From Desulfobacteraceae bacterium (lineage in GTDB: Bacteria > Desulfobacterota > Desulfobacteria > Desulfobacterales > JAABSP01), in assembly GCA_011390065.1 (NCBI GenBank), contig JAABTD010000022.1:1-36082 (forward strand): DNA of 36,082 nucleotides, in the 5' to 3' direction. The position numbers and the translations under genes are program-made. Position 1 is the first letter of the stretch. Each line of letters begins with the position of its first letter. Under the pieces are notes generated by a model. That model did no database searches. It saw only the letters and a program-made list of their open reading frames with translations, and was not told the DNA's origin. Of this stretch, positions 6,373 to 14,241 are shown piece by piece.

Positions 6373-8299
6373 CAACGGGCCCCAGGCGGTCTACGCGGCC
6401 ATCCGGGCCGAAGCCGATGAGCGTTTAGAGGCTTTCCGCACAGCGCCGGTCCCACGGATTCACATCGGCATGGCCACCTGCGGCATCGCTTCCGGCGCCA
6501 TGGAGACCAAGGCGGCCTTTGAAGAGGCCCTGGCTGCCCAGAACATCGAAGCAAAAATTCATTCGGTGGGATGCATCGGCCACTGCTATGCAGAGCCCTG
6601 GGTCATCATCGACTATCCGGATTCCGGGTTTCCGCCCATCTTCTACCACAACGTCACCCCCGGCAAAGCCAAGATGCTGGCCAAACTCTTCCTCCTGGAA
6701 GGAGACCCCCGATTCGAGCATGTTTACGGGGCCACCGAAGAAAACGAAATGATCCCCTGGGTGGGGGAGTTTCCCCGCTTCAACCGGGAAAAACGACTCA
6801 TCACCGAAAAATGCGGCAAGGTCGATCCCGAGGAGATCAACGACTACATTGCGGAAAAGGGGTATGGCGCCCTGGCCAAGGCTCTGGAAGGATCGCCCGA
6901 ATCGGTCATTCAGGAAGTGAGCGACGCCCGCTTGCGGGGACGGGGCGGCGCCGGGTTTCCCACGGGCAAAAAATGGCAACTGGCCCGGTCGGCTGAGGGC
7001 GGGAGCAAGGTGGTCATCTGCAATGCGGACGAAGGGGATCCCGGCGCTTACATGGACCGGACCCTGCTGGAGAGCAACCCTCACCAAATGCTGGAAGGGA
7101 TGATCCTCTGCGGTTACGCCGTGGGCGCCCACCGGGGGATCGTTTATGTCCGGTCCGAATATCCCCTGGCGGTCAGCATCCTCCGGACCGCCATCGACCA
7201 GGCCCGGGAAAAGGGGGTTTTGGGCGAAAACATTCTGGGCAGCGGGTTCAACTTCGATATCACCATCTTCCAGGGATCCGGAGCATTTGTGTGCGGCGAG
7301 GAAACGGCGCTGATCCGATCCATCGAAGGCAGCCGGGGCATGCCCCAACACCGCCCCCCCTATCCTGTGGTCAAGGGATTGAATGGAGAACCCACGGTCA
7401 TCAACAACGTCAAGACGCTGGCCTCAATTCCGCCCATCATCGAAAACGGCGCGGAATGGTTTGCCTCCATCGGCACGGAGAGCAGCACCGGCACGGCGGT
7501 CTTTTCCGTGGTGGGGGACGTGGTCCATCCGGGTTTGGTGGAGATTCCCATGGGGGTGACCCTCCGGGAGCTGATCTTCGATATCTGCGGCGGAATCCAC
7601 AAAAAAAAGAAATTCCATGCCGTCCAAATCGGAGGGCCTTCCGGCGGCTGCCTGCCCGAATCCTTCCTCGACACCCCCATCGATTACGATTCCCTGACCG
7701 ACGCCGGGGCCATGATGGGTTCCGGCGGCATGGTGGTCATGGACCAAGAGACCTGCATGGTCAATGTCTCCCGGTATTTTCTCGATTTCACCCAGAAGGA
7801 ATCCTGCGGCAAATGCACCTTCTGCCGGATCGGGACCTACCATCTCCTGGAAATCCTCCACCGAATCACCATCGGCGAGGGAGAAGAAGGGGATCTGGAA
7901 AAACTGGAAACGCTCAGCAAAGACATCAAGGCCGGATCACTGTGCGGCCTGGGCCGGACCGCGCCCAACCCGGTGCTCACCTCCCTGGCCTATTTCCGGG
8001 ACGAATACGAAGCCCACATCAAGGAAAAAAAATGCCCCGGCCTGACCTGCCGCCCGCTGATCGCCTTTTACATCGATCTCGACAAATGCGCCCGGGGCTG
8101 CGATGCCTGCGTGGGCTGCTGCCCCACCGACGCCGTCTTCACCACCCGCACCCGGAAAAAAGGCATTGACCTGGAACTGTGCGTCAAATGCGGCGAATGC
8201 ATGGTGGCCTGCCCGCCGGAATACGACGCGGTGCGGAAGGTCTCTCCGCCGCACCTGGCCCCGGTGGTGGATCGGCCGCCGGAGGGGGAGAAGAAATGA
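6356..8299 (+). CDS. nuoF: NuoF-like/HndC-like NAD(P)H- and FMN-binding subunit with C-terminal dicluster ferredoxin
   Basis: 647 residues. This subunit oxidises or produces NAD(P)H at FMN and passes electrons to iron-sulfur clusters. Order: thioredoxin-like domain (about 30-125), FMN/NADH domain with GRGGAGFPTGKKW (195-207) and DEGDPGAYMDR (225-235), SLBB region, the NuoF-type [4Fe-4S] site C484, C487, C490, C530, then a ferredoxin extension with C578, C582, C585, C589 and C609, C612, C615, C619. The first ferredoxin site is spaced Cx3C rather than Cx2C. The thioredoxin-like domain keeps only C42, C73 and C77, so its [2Fe-2S] cluster is probably absent; this IxxGMATCG variant occurs in relatives. 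Start ATG 6356 was chosen over 6320 because purine-rich AGGAAACAGG precedes it and it limits the overlap. The length and C-terminal ferredoxin match hydrogenase-type (HndC/HydB) rather than complex I NuoF. Confidence 0.9.
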   Translation: MNPPSDNGPQAVYAAIRAEADERLEAFRTAPVPRIHIGMATCGIASGAMETKAAFEEALAAQNIEAKIHSVGCIGHCYAEPWVIIDYPDSGFPPIFYHNVTPGKAKMLAKLFLLEGDPRFEHVYGATEENEMIPWVGEFPRFNREKRLITEKCGKVDPEEINDYIAEKGYGALAKALEGSPESVIQEVSDARLRGRGGAGFPTGKKWQLARSAEGGSKVVICNADEGDPGAYMDRTLLESNPHQMLEGMILCGYAVGAHRGIVYVRSEYPLAVSILRTAIDQAREKGVLGENILGSGFNFDITIFQGSGAFVCGEETALIRSIEGSRGMPQHRPPYPVVKGLNGEPTVINNVKTLASIPPIIENGAEWFASIGTESSTGTAVFSVVGDVVHPGLVEIPMGVTLRELIFDICGGIHKKKKFHAVQIGGPSGGCLPESFLDTPIDYDSLTDAGAMMGSGGMVVMDQETCMVNVSRYFLDFTQKESCGKCTFCRIGTYHLLEILHRITIGEGEEGDLEKLETLSKDIKAGSLCGLGRTAPNPVLTSLAYFRDEYEAHIKEKKCPGLTCRPLIAFYIDLDKCARGCDACVGCCPTDAVFTTRTRKKGIDLELCVKCGECMVACPPEYDAVRKVSPPHLAPVVDRPPEGEKK

Positions 8300-8347
8300 T
8301 GTCATCATTCATAACGGCTATCCGTTGAGGAAAGGCAATCAGATTCC

Positions 8348-8941
8348 ATGGAATCCGCCATAATAGAAGAACAAAAAACGGTAAGTGAAAAACCGCACGG
8401 CCAGGCCCTCCTTTCCGGAGAAGACCTCTTCGAGATGGGGGATATCGGACGAGCGGAATTGCTGGAAGGGAAATTACGCCTCATGGCGCCGACAGGGTAT
8501 GAGCATGGCCGCAACGAACTGACCGTTGGCAAAATTATCGACGCTTTCGTCGAAAAGCAGGGTCTGGGGCATGTATTTGTCGGCGAAGTCGGCATCTACA
8601 CCCGCCGTTCTCCGGATACGGTGCGCGGAGCCGATGTCCTTTACATTTCCAAGGAGCGCTTCGCAAAAGTGCAATCGAAAAGCTACCTGGACGTCGCCCC
8701 GGAGTTGATCGTCGAGATCATCTCGCCCAGTGATCGATGGGCTGACACCATGAAGAAACTGGAAGAGTATTTCAACATCGGCGTCGAAGCCGTCTGGATC
8801 GTCGATCCCAAACATCGCACGGTTCGGGTTTACCGCTCCCCTACATCGGTGGAGCGATTCGCCGAAGGGGACGCCCTGACATGTAAAGACGTGCTGCCGG
8901 GGTTTCAGTGTTCCATCGCGGCGCTTTTCGGAACACCATGA
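8348..8941 (+). CDS. Uma2 family endonuclease-like protein
   Basis: 197 residues. Uma2 (DUF820) proteins have a PD-(D/E)xK nuclease fold; their cellular role is mostly unknown. Visible features: an N-terminal EDLFEMGDIGRAELLEGKL segment, the acidic active-site stretch GADVLYIS (about 96-103), PELIVEIISPSDR carrying the E-x-x-S-P signature (about 118-130), and the C-terminal EAVWIVDPKHRTVRVYR. It appears full length and intact. It is inserted between the NuoF-like and NuoG-like genes, which normally adjoin, with gaps of 48 and 46 bases on either side and the same orientation. No transposase, inverted repeats or target duplication could be seen. Uma2 genes often multiply in genomes, so late insertion into the operon is the likely history. 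Confidence 0.86.
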   Translation: MESAIIEEQKTVSEKPHGQALLSGEDLFEMGDIGRAELLEGKLRLMAPTGYEHGRNELTVGKIIDAFVEKQGLGHVFVGEVGIYTRRSPDTVRGADVLYISKERFAKVQSKSYLDVAPELIVEIISPSDRWADTMKKLEEYFNIGVEAVWIVDPKHRTVRVYRSPTSVERFAEGDALTCKDVLPGFQCSIAALFGTP

Positions 8942-8987
8942 TCCGACAAATCCTTAAAATCAAGAATATCCCTCAGAAATATTCAAC

Positions 8988-9620
8988 ATGGCCAAAATAG
9001 TTATCGACGGCGCGGAAATCGAAACGGAAGAAGGCGCGAACCTCCTCAAGGTTTGCCTGGACAACGACATCTACATCCCCAACCTCTGCCGGCTCGAAAC
9101 AGACGAAACGCCCCACGCGTCCTGTCGGCTCTGCTTTGTAGAAGTTGCCGGATACAAAAGCCCGGTTCCCTCCTGCACGGTGGCGGTAACGGACGAGATG
9201 GTCGTCAAAACCGATACGGAACCGGTCCGCCGCCTGCAAAAGACCGGACTCCGGTTTCTCCTTTCCACCCACAAGATCGAATGCAAGGACTGCCCCGCCA
9301 ACAAGCAGTGCGAGCTTCAGGACATCGCCAAATTCCTCAAAGTGGGCCTGAAACCCAAGGGCTTGAAACAGCGATTCCACGAAACCGATGTGGATGAGAG
9401 ACACCCTTGTTTTACGTATTATCCCAATCGCTGCGTCCTCTGCGGGAAATGCATCCGCGTCTGCCGACAGGAACACGGACAATCGACGTTGACCTTCGCC
9501 CGGCGGGGAATCGATACGGTGGTGAGTTGTTTCCAGGGCGATGATATCGAAAAATTGCCGTGTGAAGATTACAGGGCGTGTGCGGCAATTTGTCCGGTAG
9601 GGGCTTTGGAGGTGAAATAA
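8988..9620 (+). CDS. NuoG N-terminus-like iron-sulfur subunit (HndD/HydA electron-input domain without H-cluster)
   Basis: 210 residues. It contains only the ferredoxin-like front part of NuoG or of an FeFe hydrogenase. Order: [2Fe-2S] ferredoxin (C34, C46, C49, C63), the His-Cys3 [4Fe-4S] site (H95, C99, C102, C108), one regular [4Fe-4S] site (C149, C152, C155, C159), and a last site in which C192, C198 and C202 remain but the second Cys of the CxxCxxCxxxCP motif is Tyr195 (TAC at 9570-9572). The final cluster may be absent, [3Fe-4S], or use another ligand such as C181. There is no molybdopterin or H-cluster domain. With the NuoE- and NuoF-like genes it forms a diaphorase-type module that needs a separate redox partner; the nearby Kor complex or its ferredoxin is the obvious candidate (inference). 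Confidence 0.87.
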   Translation: MAKIVIDGAEIETEEGANLLKVCLDNDIYIPNLCRLETDETPHASCRLCFVEVAGYKSPVPSCTVAVTDEMVVKTDTEPVRRLQKTGLRFLLSTHKIECKDCPANKQCELQDIAKFLKVGLKPKGLKQRFHETDVDERHPCFTYYPNRCVLCGKCIRVCRQEHGQSTLTFARRGIDTVVSCFQGDDIEKLPCEDYRACAAICPVGALEVK

Positions 9621-9697
9621 CGCTCCTTGAAAAGTATTGCCTTTCGACCCGTTCGATAGCGGCAAATGCGATGCATCGATCCACCACTTAAAAACGC

Positions 9698-9726
9698 TTG
9701 ACATCCCGCCAACGAAAAACTACAAA
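9698..9726 (+). promoter_or_regulatory. promoter for the P-loop NTPase-kor-hisC-cmk cluster
   Basis: TTGACA (9698-9703), 17 bases, TACAAA (9721-9726). The -35 is perfect and the -10 matches four of six. It lies in the 179-base gap after the NuoG-like gene and leaves a leader of about 65 bases before ATG 9800. A 10-base perfect palindrome CGATGCATCG (9669-9678) lies 19 bases upstream of the -35 and could be a small operator, but it is short. Confidence 0.6.
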
Positions 9727-9799
9727 GCGAAGTTGCACTTAAAATTTTAACCGCTGACCCCGGCCCCGCCGCGTCGTCGCATCAGTCACGCATCTTTCA

Positions 9800-10513
9800 A
9801 TGGACGCATCAAAAAATCATCGCATCGACCTAAAAGGCATCGTCGTCATTGTCGGCAATTACGGAAGCGGCAAGACCGAGGTGGCCATCAACCTCGCCAT
9901 TTTTGAGAAAAAGGCGGGGACGGACGTCCGGGTGGGAGACCTGGATCTGGTCAACCCCTATTTCCGCACTCGGGAAGCCCGAACGCTTCTGAAGGACCAT
10001 GGCATCGACCTGGTCCTGCCGCCGAAGCAATATCTCTACGCGGATCTACCCATCCTGACCCCGGAAATCGGCGGCTTGATCCAACACCCCGGTGAACTGG
10101 CCATTCTGGACGCCGGCGGCGACGACGTGGGGGCCACGGTGCTGGCGGCCCTGGCCGACCACCTCCGGGGGCGGACCGTCCAGACCCTCCAGGTGGTCAA
10201 CCCCTTCCGGCCCTTTACCGACTCCATAGACGGGTGCCTTAAAATCCGCCGGGAAATCGAAGCTGCGTCCAAGCTGACCGTCACCGGCCTCGTCGGCAAC
10301 GCCAATCTCATTGACGACACCACCCCCTCTGACATTGAAGAAGGGTATGAATTCGTGAAACGGTTCTCCGCAGCCAGCGGCCTGCCGCTCTCATTCATCA
10401 CCGCCGCAACAGATCTCCTCCATCGGCTCGACCTGGGTCGGTTCACCTGCCCGGTTCTCCCCATCAACCGCCAGCTCGTGCCGCCGTGGAGACGGTCTGA
10501 ACCCGATTATTAA
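9800..10513 (+). CDS. P-loop NTPase (MinD/CobQ-like) associated with 2-oxoacid oxidoreductase genes
   Basis: 237 residues, function not established. The Walker A motif is G19-N-Y-G-S-G-K25-T26 (VIVGNYGSGKTE). A second conserved stretch is GDLDLVNPYFRTREA (46-60), and ILDAGGDD (102-109) is the Walker B-like segment. The region TVQTLQVVNPFRPF and LVGNANLIDDT recalls the MinD/CobQ/SIMIBI class, in which NTP hydrolysis drives assembly or metal and cluster handling. It lacks membrane segments and cysteine clusters. It starts the kor cluster, 20 bases before korD, and I recall similar genes next to kor/vor operons in sulfate reducers. A role in maturation or regulation of the oxidoreductase is inference. 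The start has no strong ribosome site, so translation initiation may be weak. Confidence 0.7.
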   Translation: MDASKNHRIDLKGIVVIVGNYGSGKTEVAINLAIFEKKAGTDVRVGDLDLVNPYFRTREARTLLKDHGIDLVLPPKQYLYADLPILTPEIGGLIQHPGELAILDAGGDDVGATVLAALADHLRGRTVQTLQVVNPFRPFTDSIDGCLKIRREIEAASKLTVTGLVGNANLIDDTTPSDIEEGYEFVKRFSAASGLPLSFITAATDLLHRLDLGRFTCPVLPINRQLVPPWRRSEPDY

Positions 10514-10533
10514 ATCCTAAGGAGCGAATCAAC

Positions 10534-10764
10534 ATGGCAACCTACTGCTACACGATCGACGAAGACCGCTGCAAGGGTTGCGGGCTATGCGTCGCCGTGT
10601 GTCCCAAAAAAGTCCTGGAGATCTCCAGCAAAGTCAACGCCAAGGGATATTTCCCCGCTTACCAGGCCCGTCCGGAAGACTGCATTTACTGCACGACCTG
10701 CTGCATCATGTGTCCGGATGTGGCCATCACCATTACTCAGGAAGACGAAGCGCCTGCCAGCTGA
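10534..10764 (+). CDS. korD: 2-oxoacid:ferredoxin oxidoreductase, delta (ferredoxin) subunit
   Basis: 76 residues. Small ferredoxin subunit carrying two [4Fe-4S] clusters that take electrons from the thiamine-diphosphate subunit and pass them to ferredoxin. First site C13, C16, C19, C23; second site C50, C53, C56 or C57, C60 (the extra Cys makes the third ligand ambiguous). A clear AAGGAG ribosome site precedes the ATG. It is first of four tightly packed oxidoreductase genes (delta, alpha, beta, gamma), the order typical for the Kor/Vor type rather than the fused pyruvate enzyme. Confidence 0.9.
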   Translation: MATYCYTIDEDRCKGCGLCVAVCPKKVLEISSKVNAKGYFPAYQARPEDCIYCTTCCIMCPDVAITITQEDEAPAS

Positions 10765-10782
10765 CGCCATACGGAGGAAACC

Positions 10783-11853
10783 ATGGGCAAAAAAGTCTTA
10801 ATGAAGGGAAACGAGGCGATCGGCGAAGCCGCCATCCGGGCGGGCTGCCTCAATTATTTCGCCTATCCGATCACGCCCCAGTCTGAAGTGGCCGAATATC
10901 TGGCCAAGCGCATGCCCGAAGTCGGCGGCGTCTTCGTTCAGGGAGAAAGCGAGGTGGCGGTCGGCTACATGCTCTTCGGGGCGTCCGGGGCCGGGGCGCG
11001 GGTCTTCACCACCTCGTCGAGTCCGGGGATCAGCCTCATGAGCGAGGCCATATCTTACATTGCCGGGGCCCAGTGCCCCGCCGTATTCGTCAACATCATC
11101 CGCGGCGGCCCGGGTCTGGGGGGCATCCTGCCATCCCAGGGGGATTACTTCCAGTCCGTAAAGGGCGGCGGACACGGCGATTACCGGATGCTGGTCATGG
11201 CGCCCGCTTCGGTCCAGGAAGCCGTGGAGATGATGATGGTTGCCTTTCCCCTGGCGGAAAAATACCGGAACCCGGTCATGATCCTGGGCGACGGCCTCAT
11301 CGGTCAGATGATGGAACCGGTGGAATTCCCGGACCAACTGTCCACCGAACCCAGCAACAAAGACGACTGGGCCGCCAACGGCATGGAATACCGGAGAAGC
11401 GATAAACGGAATCTGGTCAAATCCCTCTATCTCGATCCCGAACAGCTCAACAACCACAATCTCCTTCTCAAATCCAAGTACGAACGGATGAAACAGGAGG
11501 AGATCCGGTACGAAGCTTACAACACGGATAGCGATTACATCTCTCTCATCGTCAGCTACGGCACCATGAGCCGGGTCTGCAAAACCGCAATCGACAACCT
11601 CAAGGAGGAAGGGATCGAGGTGGGAATGATCCGCCCTCAGACCCTGTTCCCCTTTCCCGAAACCGCCATTCACGATGCAGCCGGCAAACCGAGCTGCAAG
11701 AGCGTCATGAGCATCGAGATGAGCATGGGCCAGATGGTCGAAGACGTGGAGCGATGCGTGAAAGGCAATCGCCCTGTGGGATGGTATGGCAAGTGCGGCG
11801 GCGATGTGCCGACGCCGGAAGAAATTATGCACGTCATTAAGGAGGGGATCTAA
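10783..11853 (+). CDS. korA: 2-oxoacid:ferredoxin oxidoreductase, alpha subunit (VorB type)
   Basis: 356 residues, normal for the separate alpha subunit. It forms half of the thiamine-diphosphate site and binds the 2-oxoacid. Typical segments: KGNEAIGEAAIRAGC at the start, the YPITPQSEVAEYLA motif (about 27-40), QGESEVAVGYMLFGASGAGA, TSSSPGISLM and RGGPGLGGILPSQGDYFQ (about 107-125). The C-terminal domain II begins near 250 (LIVSYGTMSRVCK). These sequences match the group annotated as VorB, 3-methyl-2-oxobutanoate dehydrogenase, but the substrate (2-oxoisovalerate or 2-oxoglutarate) cannot be fixed from sequence. It overlaps the next gene by one base (TAATG). Confidence 0.9.
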   Translation: MGKKVLMKGNEAIGEAAIRAGCLNYFAYPITPQSEVAEYLAKRMPEVGGVFVQGESEVAVGYMLFGASGAGARVFTTSSSPGISLMSEAISYIAGAQCPAVFVNIIRGGPGLGGILPSQGDYFQSVKGGGHGDYRMLVMAPASVQEAVEMMMVAFPLAEKYRNPVMILGDGLIGQMMEPVEFPDQLSTEPSNKDDWAANGMEYRRSDKRNLVKSLYLDPEQLNNHNLLLKSKYERMKQEEIRYEAYNTDSDYISLIVSYGTMSRVCKTAIDNLKEEGIEVGMIRPQTLFPFPETAIHDAAGKPSCKSVMSIEMSMGQMVEDVERCVKGNRPVGWYGKCGGDVPTPEEIMHVIKEGI

Positions 11854-12599
11854 TGGGAAAAACGTTTAAAAAGCCCGAAGCCCTTGCCGACGCCCATACC
11901 CATTATTGTCCGGGATGCACCCACGGCGTCATCCACAGACTGGTGGCCGAGGTGATCGACGAACTGGGCATCCGCGGCCGGACGGTGGGCATCGCACCGG
12001 TGGGATGCGCCGTGCTCGCCTACAATTATTTTACCTTCGACTTCCAGGAAGCGGCCCACGGCCGGGCCCCGGCCATGGCCACCGGAATCAAGCGGGTGCG
12101 GCCCGACCTGATGGTTTTCACCTATCAGGGCGACGGCGACCTGGCCAGCATCGGCATGGGAGAAATCATTCACGCGGCCAACCGGGGAGAGAAGTTCACC
12201 ACCATCTTCGTCAACAACGCCGTCTACGGCATGACCGGCGGTCAGATGGCCCCCACCACCATGCCGGGCCAGCGGACCACCACTTCCCCCGCCGGACGGA
12301 ACGTGGCGGAGGCGGGCATGCCCATCCAGATGGCCGAACTGATCGCCACCCTCAAGACCCCCGGCTACGTGACCCGACAGACGGTCATCAAGCCCAAGTA
12401 CATCACCCGGACCAAGAAGGCCATCAAAAAAGCCTTCGAATACCAGGTCGCCGGCAAATGCTTCAGCTTCGTCGAGGTGGTCTCCACCTGCCCCACCAAC
12501 TGGGGGATGACGCCGCTGGAGGCGGTGAAATGGTCCGAAGAGACCCTGCTCGCCTACTACAAACTGGGCGAATACAAGACCCCGGAACAGGAGGTATAG
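11853..12599 (+). CDS. korB: 2-oxoacid:ferredoxin oxidoreductase, beta (thiamine diphosphate) subunit
   Basis: 248 residues. It binds thiamine diphosphate and Mg2+ through GDGDLASIG (about 92-100) followed by VNNAVYGMTGGQ (about 120-131), the classic GDG-to-NN motif. CPGCTHG near the N-terminus (about 19-25) and VEVVSTCPTNWGM near 208-220 are also typical and include conserved cysteines. Its length fits the short beta subunit of Kor/Vor enzymes. Start and stop codons overlap or abut the neighbouring subunit genes, which supports equal expression. Confidence 0.91.
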   Translation: MGKTFKKPEALADAHTHYCPGCTHGVIHRLVAEVIDELGIRGRTVGIAPVGCAVLAYNYFTFDFQEAAHGRAPAMATGIKRVRPDLMVFTYQGDGDLASIGMGEIIHAANRGEKFTTIFVNNAVYGMTGGQMAPTTMPGQRTTTSPAGRNVAEAGMPIQMAELIATLKTPGYVTRQTVIKPKYITRTKKAIKKAFEYQVAGKCFSFVEVVSTCPTNWGMTPLEAVKWSEETLLAYYKLGEYKTPEQEV

Positions 12600-13139
12600 A
12601 TGCAACACGAAGTGATGTTCGCCGGGTTCGGCGGCCAGGGCATCCTGATGATCGGCAAGATCCTGGCCCACGCAGCCATGGAGGCGGGGCAGGAGGTGGC
12701 CTGGATCCCCTCCTACGGTCCGGAGATGCGGGGCGGCACCGCCTATTGTCAGGTGGTGATCAGCGACCGGCCCATCGGATCGCCCATCATCAAAAGCCCT
12801 CGCCACCTGGTGGCCATGAACCGCCCTTCCCTGGAAAAATTCGCCGAGGCCGTCAAGCCCGGCGGGGTCATCCTGATCAACAGCTCGTTGTGTCCCGACC
12901 GGTCGGGCCGCACCGACGTGGATGAACTGGCCGTTCCGGTGACGGACCTTGCCAAGGAACTGGGCAGCGTCCGAGCCGCCAACATCGTTGCCCTGGGCGC
13001 TTTTGCAGCCCGGAGCGGCATCGTCGATTTTGAACTGATCCGGGAGGCGGTCAAGGAGGAATTCATTCACAAGGAAAAGCTGATCCCCCTGGAGATGAAG
13101 GCCCTGGATGCGGGACGGGCCGAGGCCGAGAAGCACTAG
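12600..13139 (+). CDS. korC: 2-oxoacid:ferredoxin oxidoreductase, gamma subunit
   Basis: 179 residues. The gamma subunit completes the catalytic heterotetramer and helps bind CoA. It shows the diagnostic start FAGFGGQGILMIGKILAHAA (about 7-26) and SYGPEMRGGTAYCQVVIS (about 40-57). It begins directly after the korB stop codon (TAGATG) and ends five bases before the hisC start. Nothing is missing compared with the family's usual 180-190 residues. Confidence 0.91.
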   Translation: MQHEVMFAGFGGQGILMIGKILAHAAMEAGQEVAWIPSYGPEMRGGTAYCQVVISDRPIGSPIIKSPRHLVAMNRPSLEKFAEAVKPGGVILINSSLCPDRSGRTDVDELAVPVTDLAKELGSVRAANIVALGAFAARSGIVDFELIREAVKEEFIHKEKLIPLEMKALDAGRAEAEKH

Positions 13140-13143
13140 CGCC

Positions 13144-14241
13144 ATGGCCGCCCCACGCCCCAAGGCCCTGGAGGCCTTCGCCCGCATCCGCCCCTACGTG
13201 CCCGGCAAACCCCTGGAGGAGGTGGCGCGGGAATACGGCATCACCGATGCCGTCAAGCTGGCCTCCAACGAAAACCCCCTGGGGCCCTCCCCAAAAGCGG
13301 CGGCGGCCATACGGGAAGGGCTGACCCGGCTCCACCGCTACCCGGAAGGCGCAGCGCCGCTATTGGTCGAAAAGCTGTCGGCCCATCTCAACGCACCGGC
13401 GGAAGGCATCGTTCTGGGAAACGGCTCCGATGAGCTGATCTCCATGCTCACCCGGGTCTTCCTGGGCCCCGGCGATGAAGCGATTCTGCCGGAACCGGCT
13501 TTTCTCATGTACGACATCATGATCAACTGCGACGGGGCCACGCCGGTCCCGGTTCCGCTGACGGATTACGTTATCGATCTGGCGGCGATTCTGGACCGGA
13601 TCACCCCCCGGACCCGGATGATCTTTCTCACCAGCCCCAACAACCCCACGGGCCTGGCCCTTTCCCGATCATCCTTTGAAGCCTTCCTCGATGCGGTTCC
13701 AGAAGACGTCGTGGTGGCGATGGACGAAGCGTATGTCGAATTCGCGCGGGACCCGTCGGCGGTCAACGGCCTCGATTACATCGACCGGGGCAAGCCCGTC
13801 GCCGTGCTGAGAACCTTTTCCAAAGCCTATGGACTGGCCGGACTCCGCATCGGATACGGGGTCATGCCGGCCGACATGGCGGCGCTCCTCAACCGGATCC
13901 GGCCGCCCTTTAACACCAGCATCCCGGCCCAGCTGGGCGCCGCAGCGGCCCTGGACGATGCAGCCTTTCTGGAAAAGACCCTCCGGACAGTCCACAGCGG
14001 CCTCGATCATATCGCCGGCGTTCTCGCCGAAATGGGCGTCGAACACCTCCCCAGCCAGGCCAACTTCCTTTTTATAAAGGTTTCCATGGCCGCCGATGCT
14101 GTATTCGAGGCCCTGCTCCGGGAGGGGGTCGTTGTCCGGTCCATGACCTCCTACGGCTATCCCGACCACATTCGCGTCACTGCGGGAACGCCATCGGATA
14201 ATGCAAAATTCCTCAATGCATTGAAAAAGATTCTATCATGA
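13144..14241 (+). CDS. hisC: histidinol-phosphate aminotransferase
   Basis: 365 residues. A PLP-dependent fold-type I aminotransferase that converts imidazole-acetol phosphate to histidinol phosphate in histidine synthesis. Landmarks: KLASNENPLGPSP (about 39-51), GNGSDELISML (about 94-104), SPNNPTG (about 162-168), the PLP lysine K227 in RTFSKAYGLAGLRIGYG, and the C-terminal IRVTAGTPSDN. The ATG at 13144 was chosen because homology begins with APRPKALEAF; an upstream frame from 13108 would overlap korC. The next gene overlaps by four bases (ATGA). No other his genes are near; paralogues acting on other amino acids are possible. Confidence 0.88.
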   Translation: MAAPRPKALEAFARIRPYVPGKPLEEVAREYGITDAVKLASNENPLGPSPKAAAAIREGLTRLHRYPEGAAPLLVEKLSAHLNAPAEGIVLGNGSDELISMLTRVFLGPGDEAILPEPAFLMYDIMINCDGATPVPVPLTDYVIDLAAILDRITPRTRMIFLTSPNNPTGLALSRSSFEAFLDAVPEDVVVAMDEAYVEFARDPSAVNGLDYIDRGKPVAVLRTFSKAYGLAGLRIGYGVMPADMAALLNRIRPPFNTSIPAQLGAAAALDDAAFLEKTLRTVHSGLDHIAGVLAEMGVEHLPSQANFLFIKVSMAADAVFEALLREGVVVRSMTSYGYPDHIRVTAGTPSDNAKFLNALKKILS

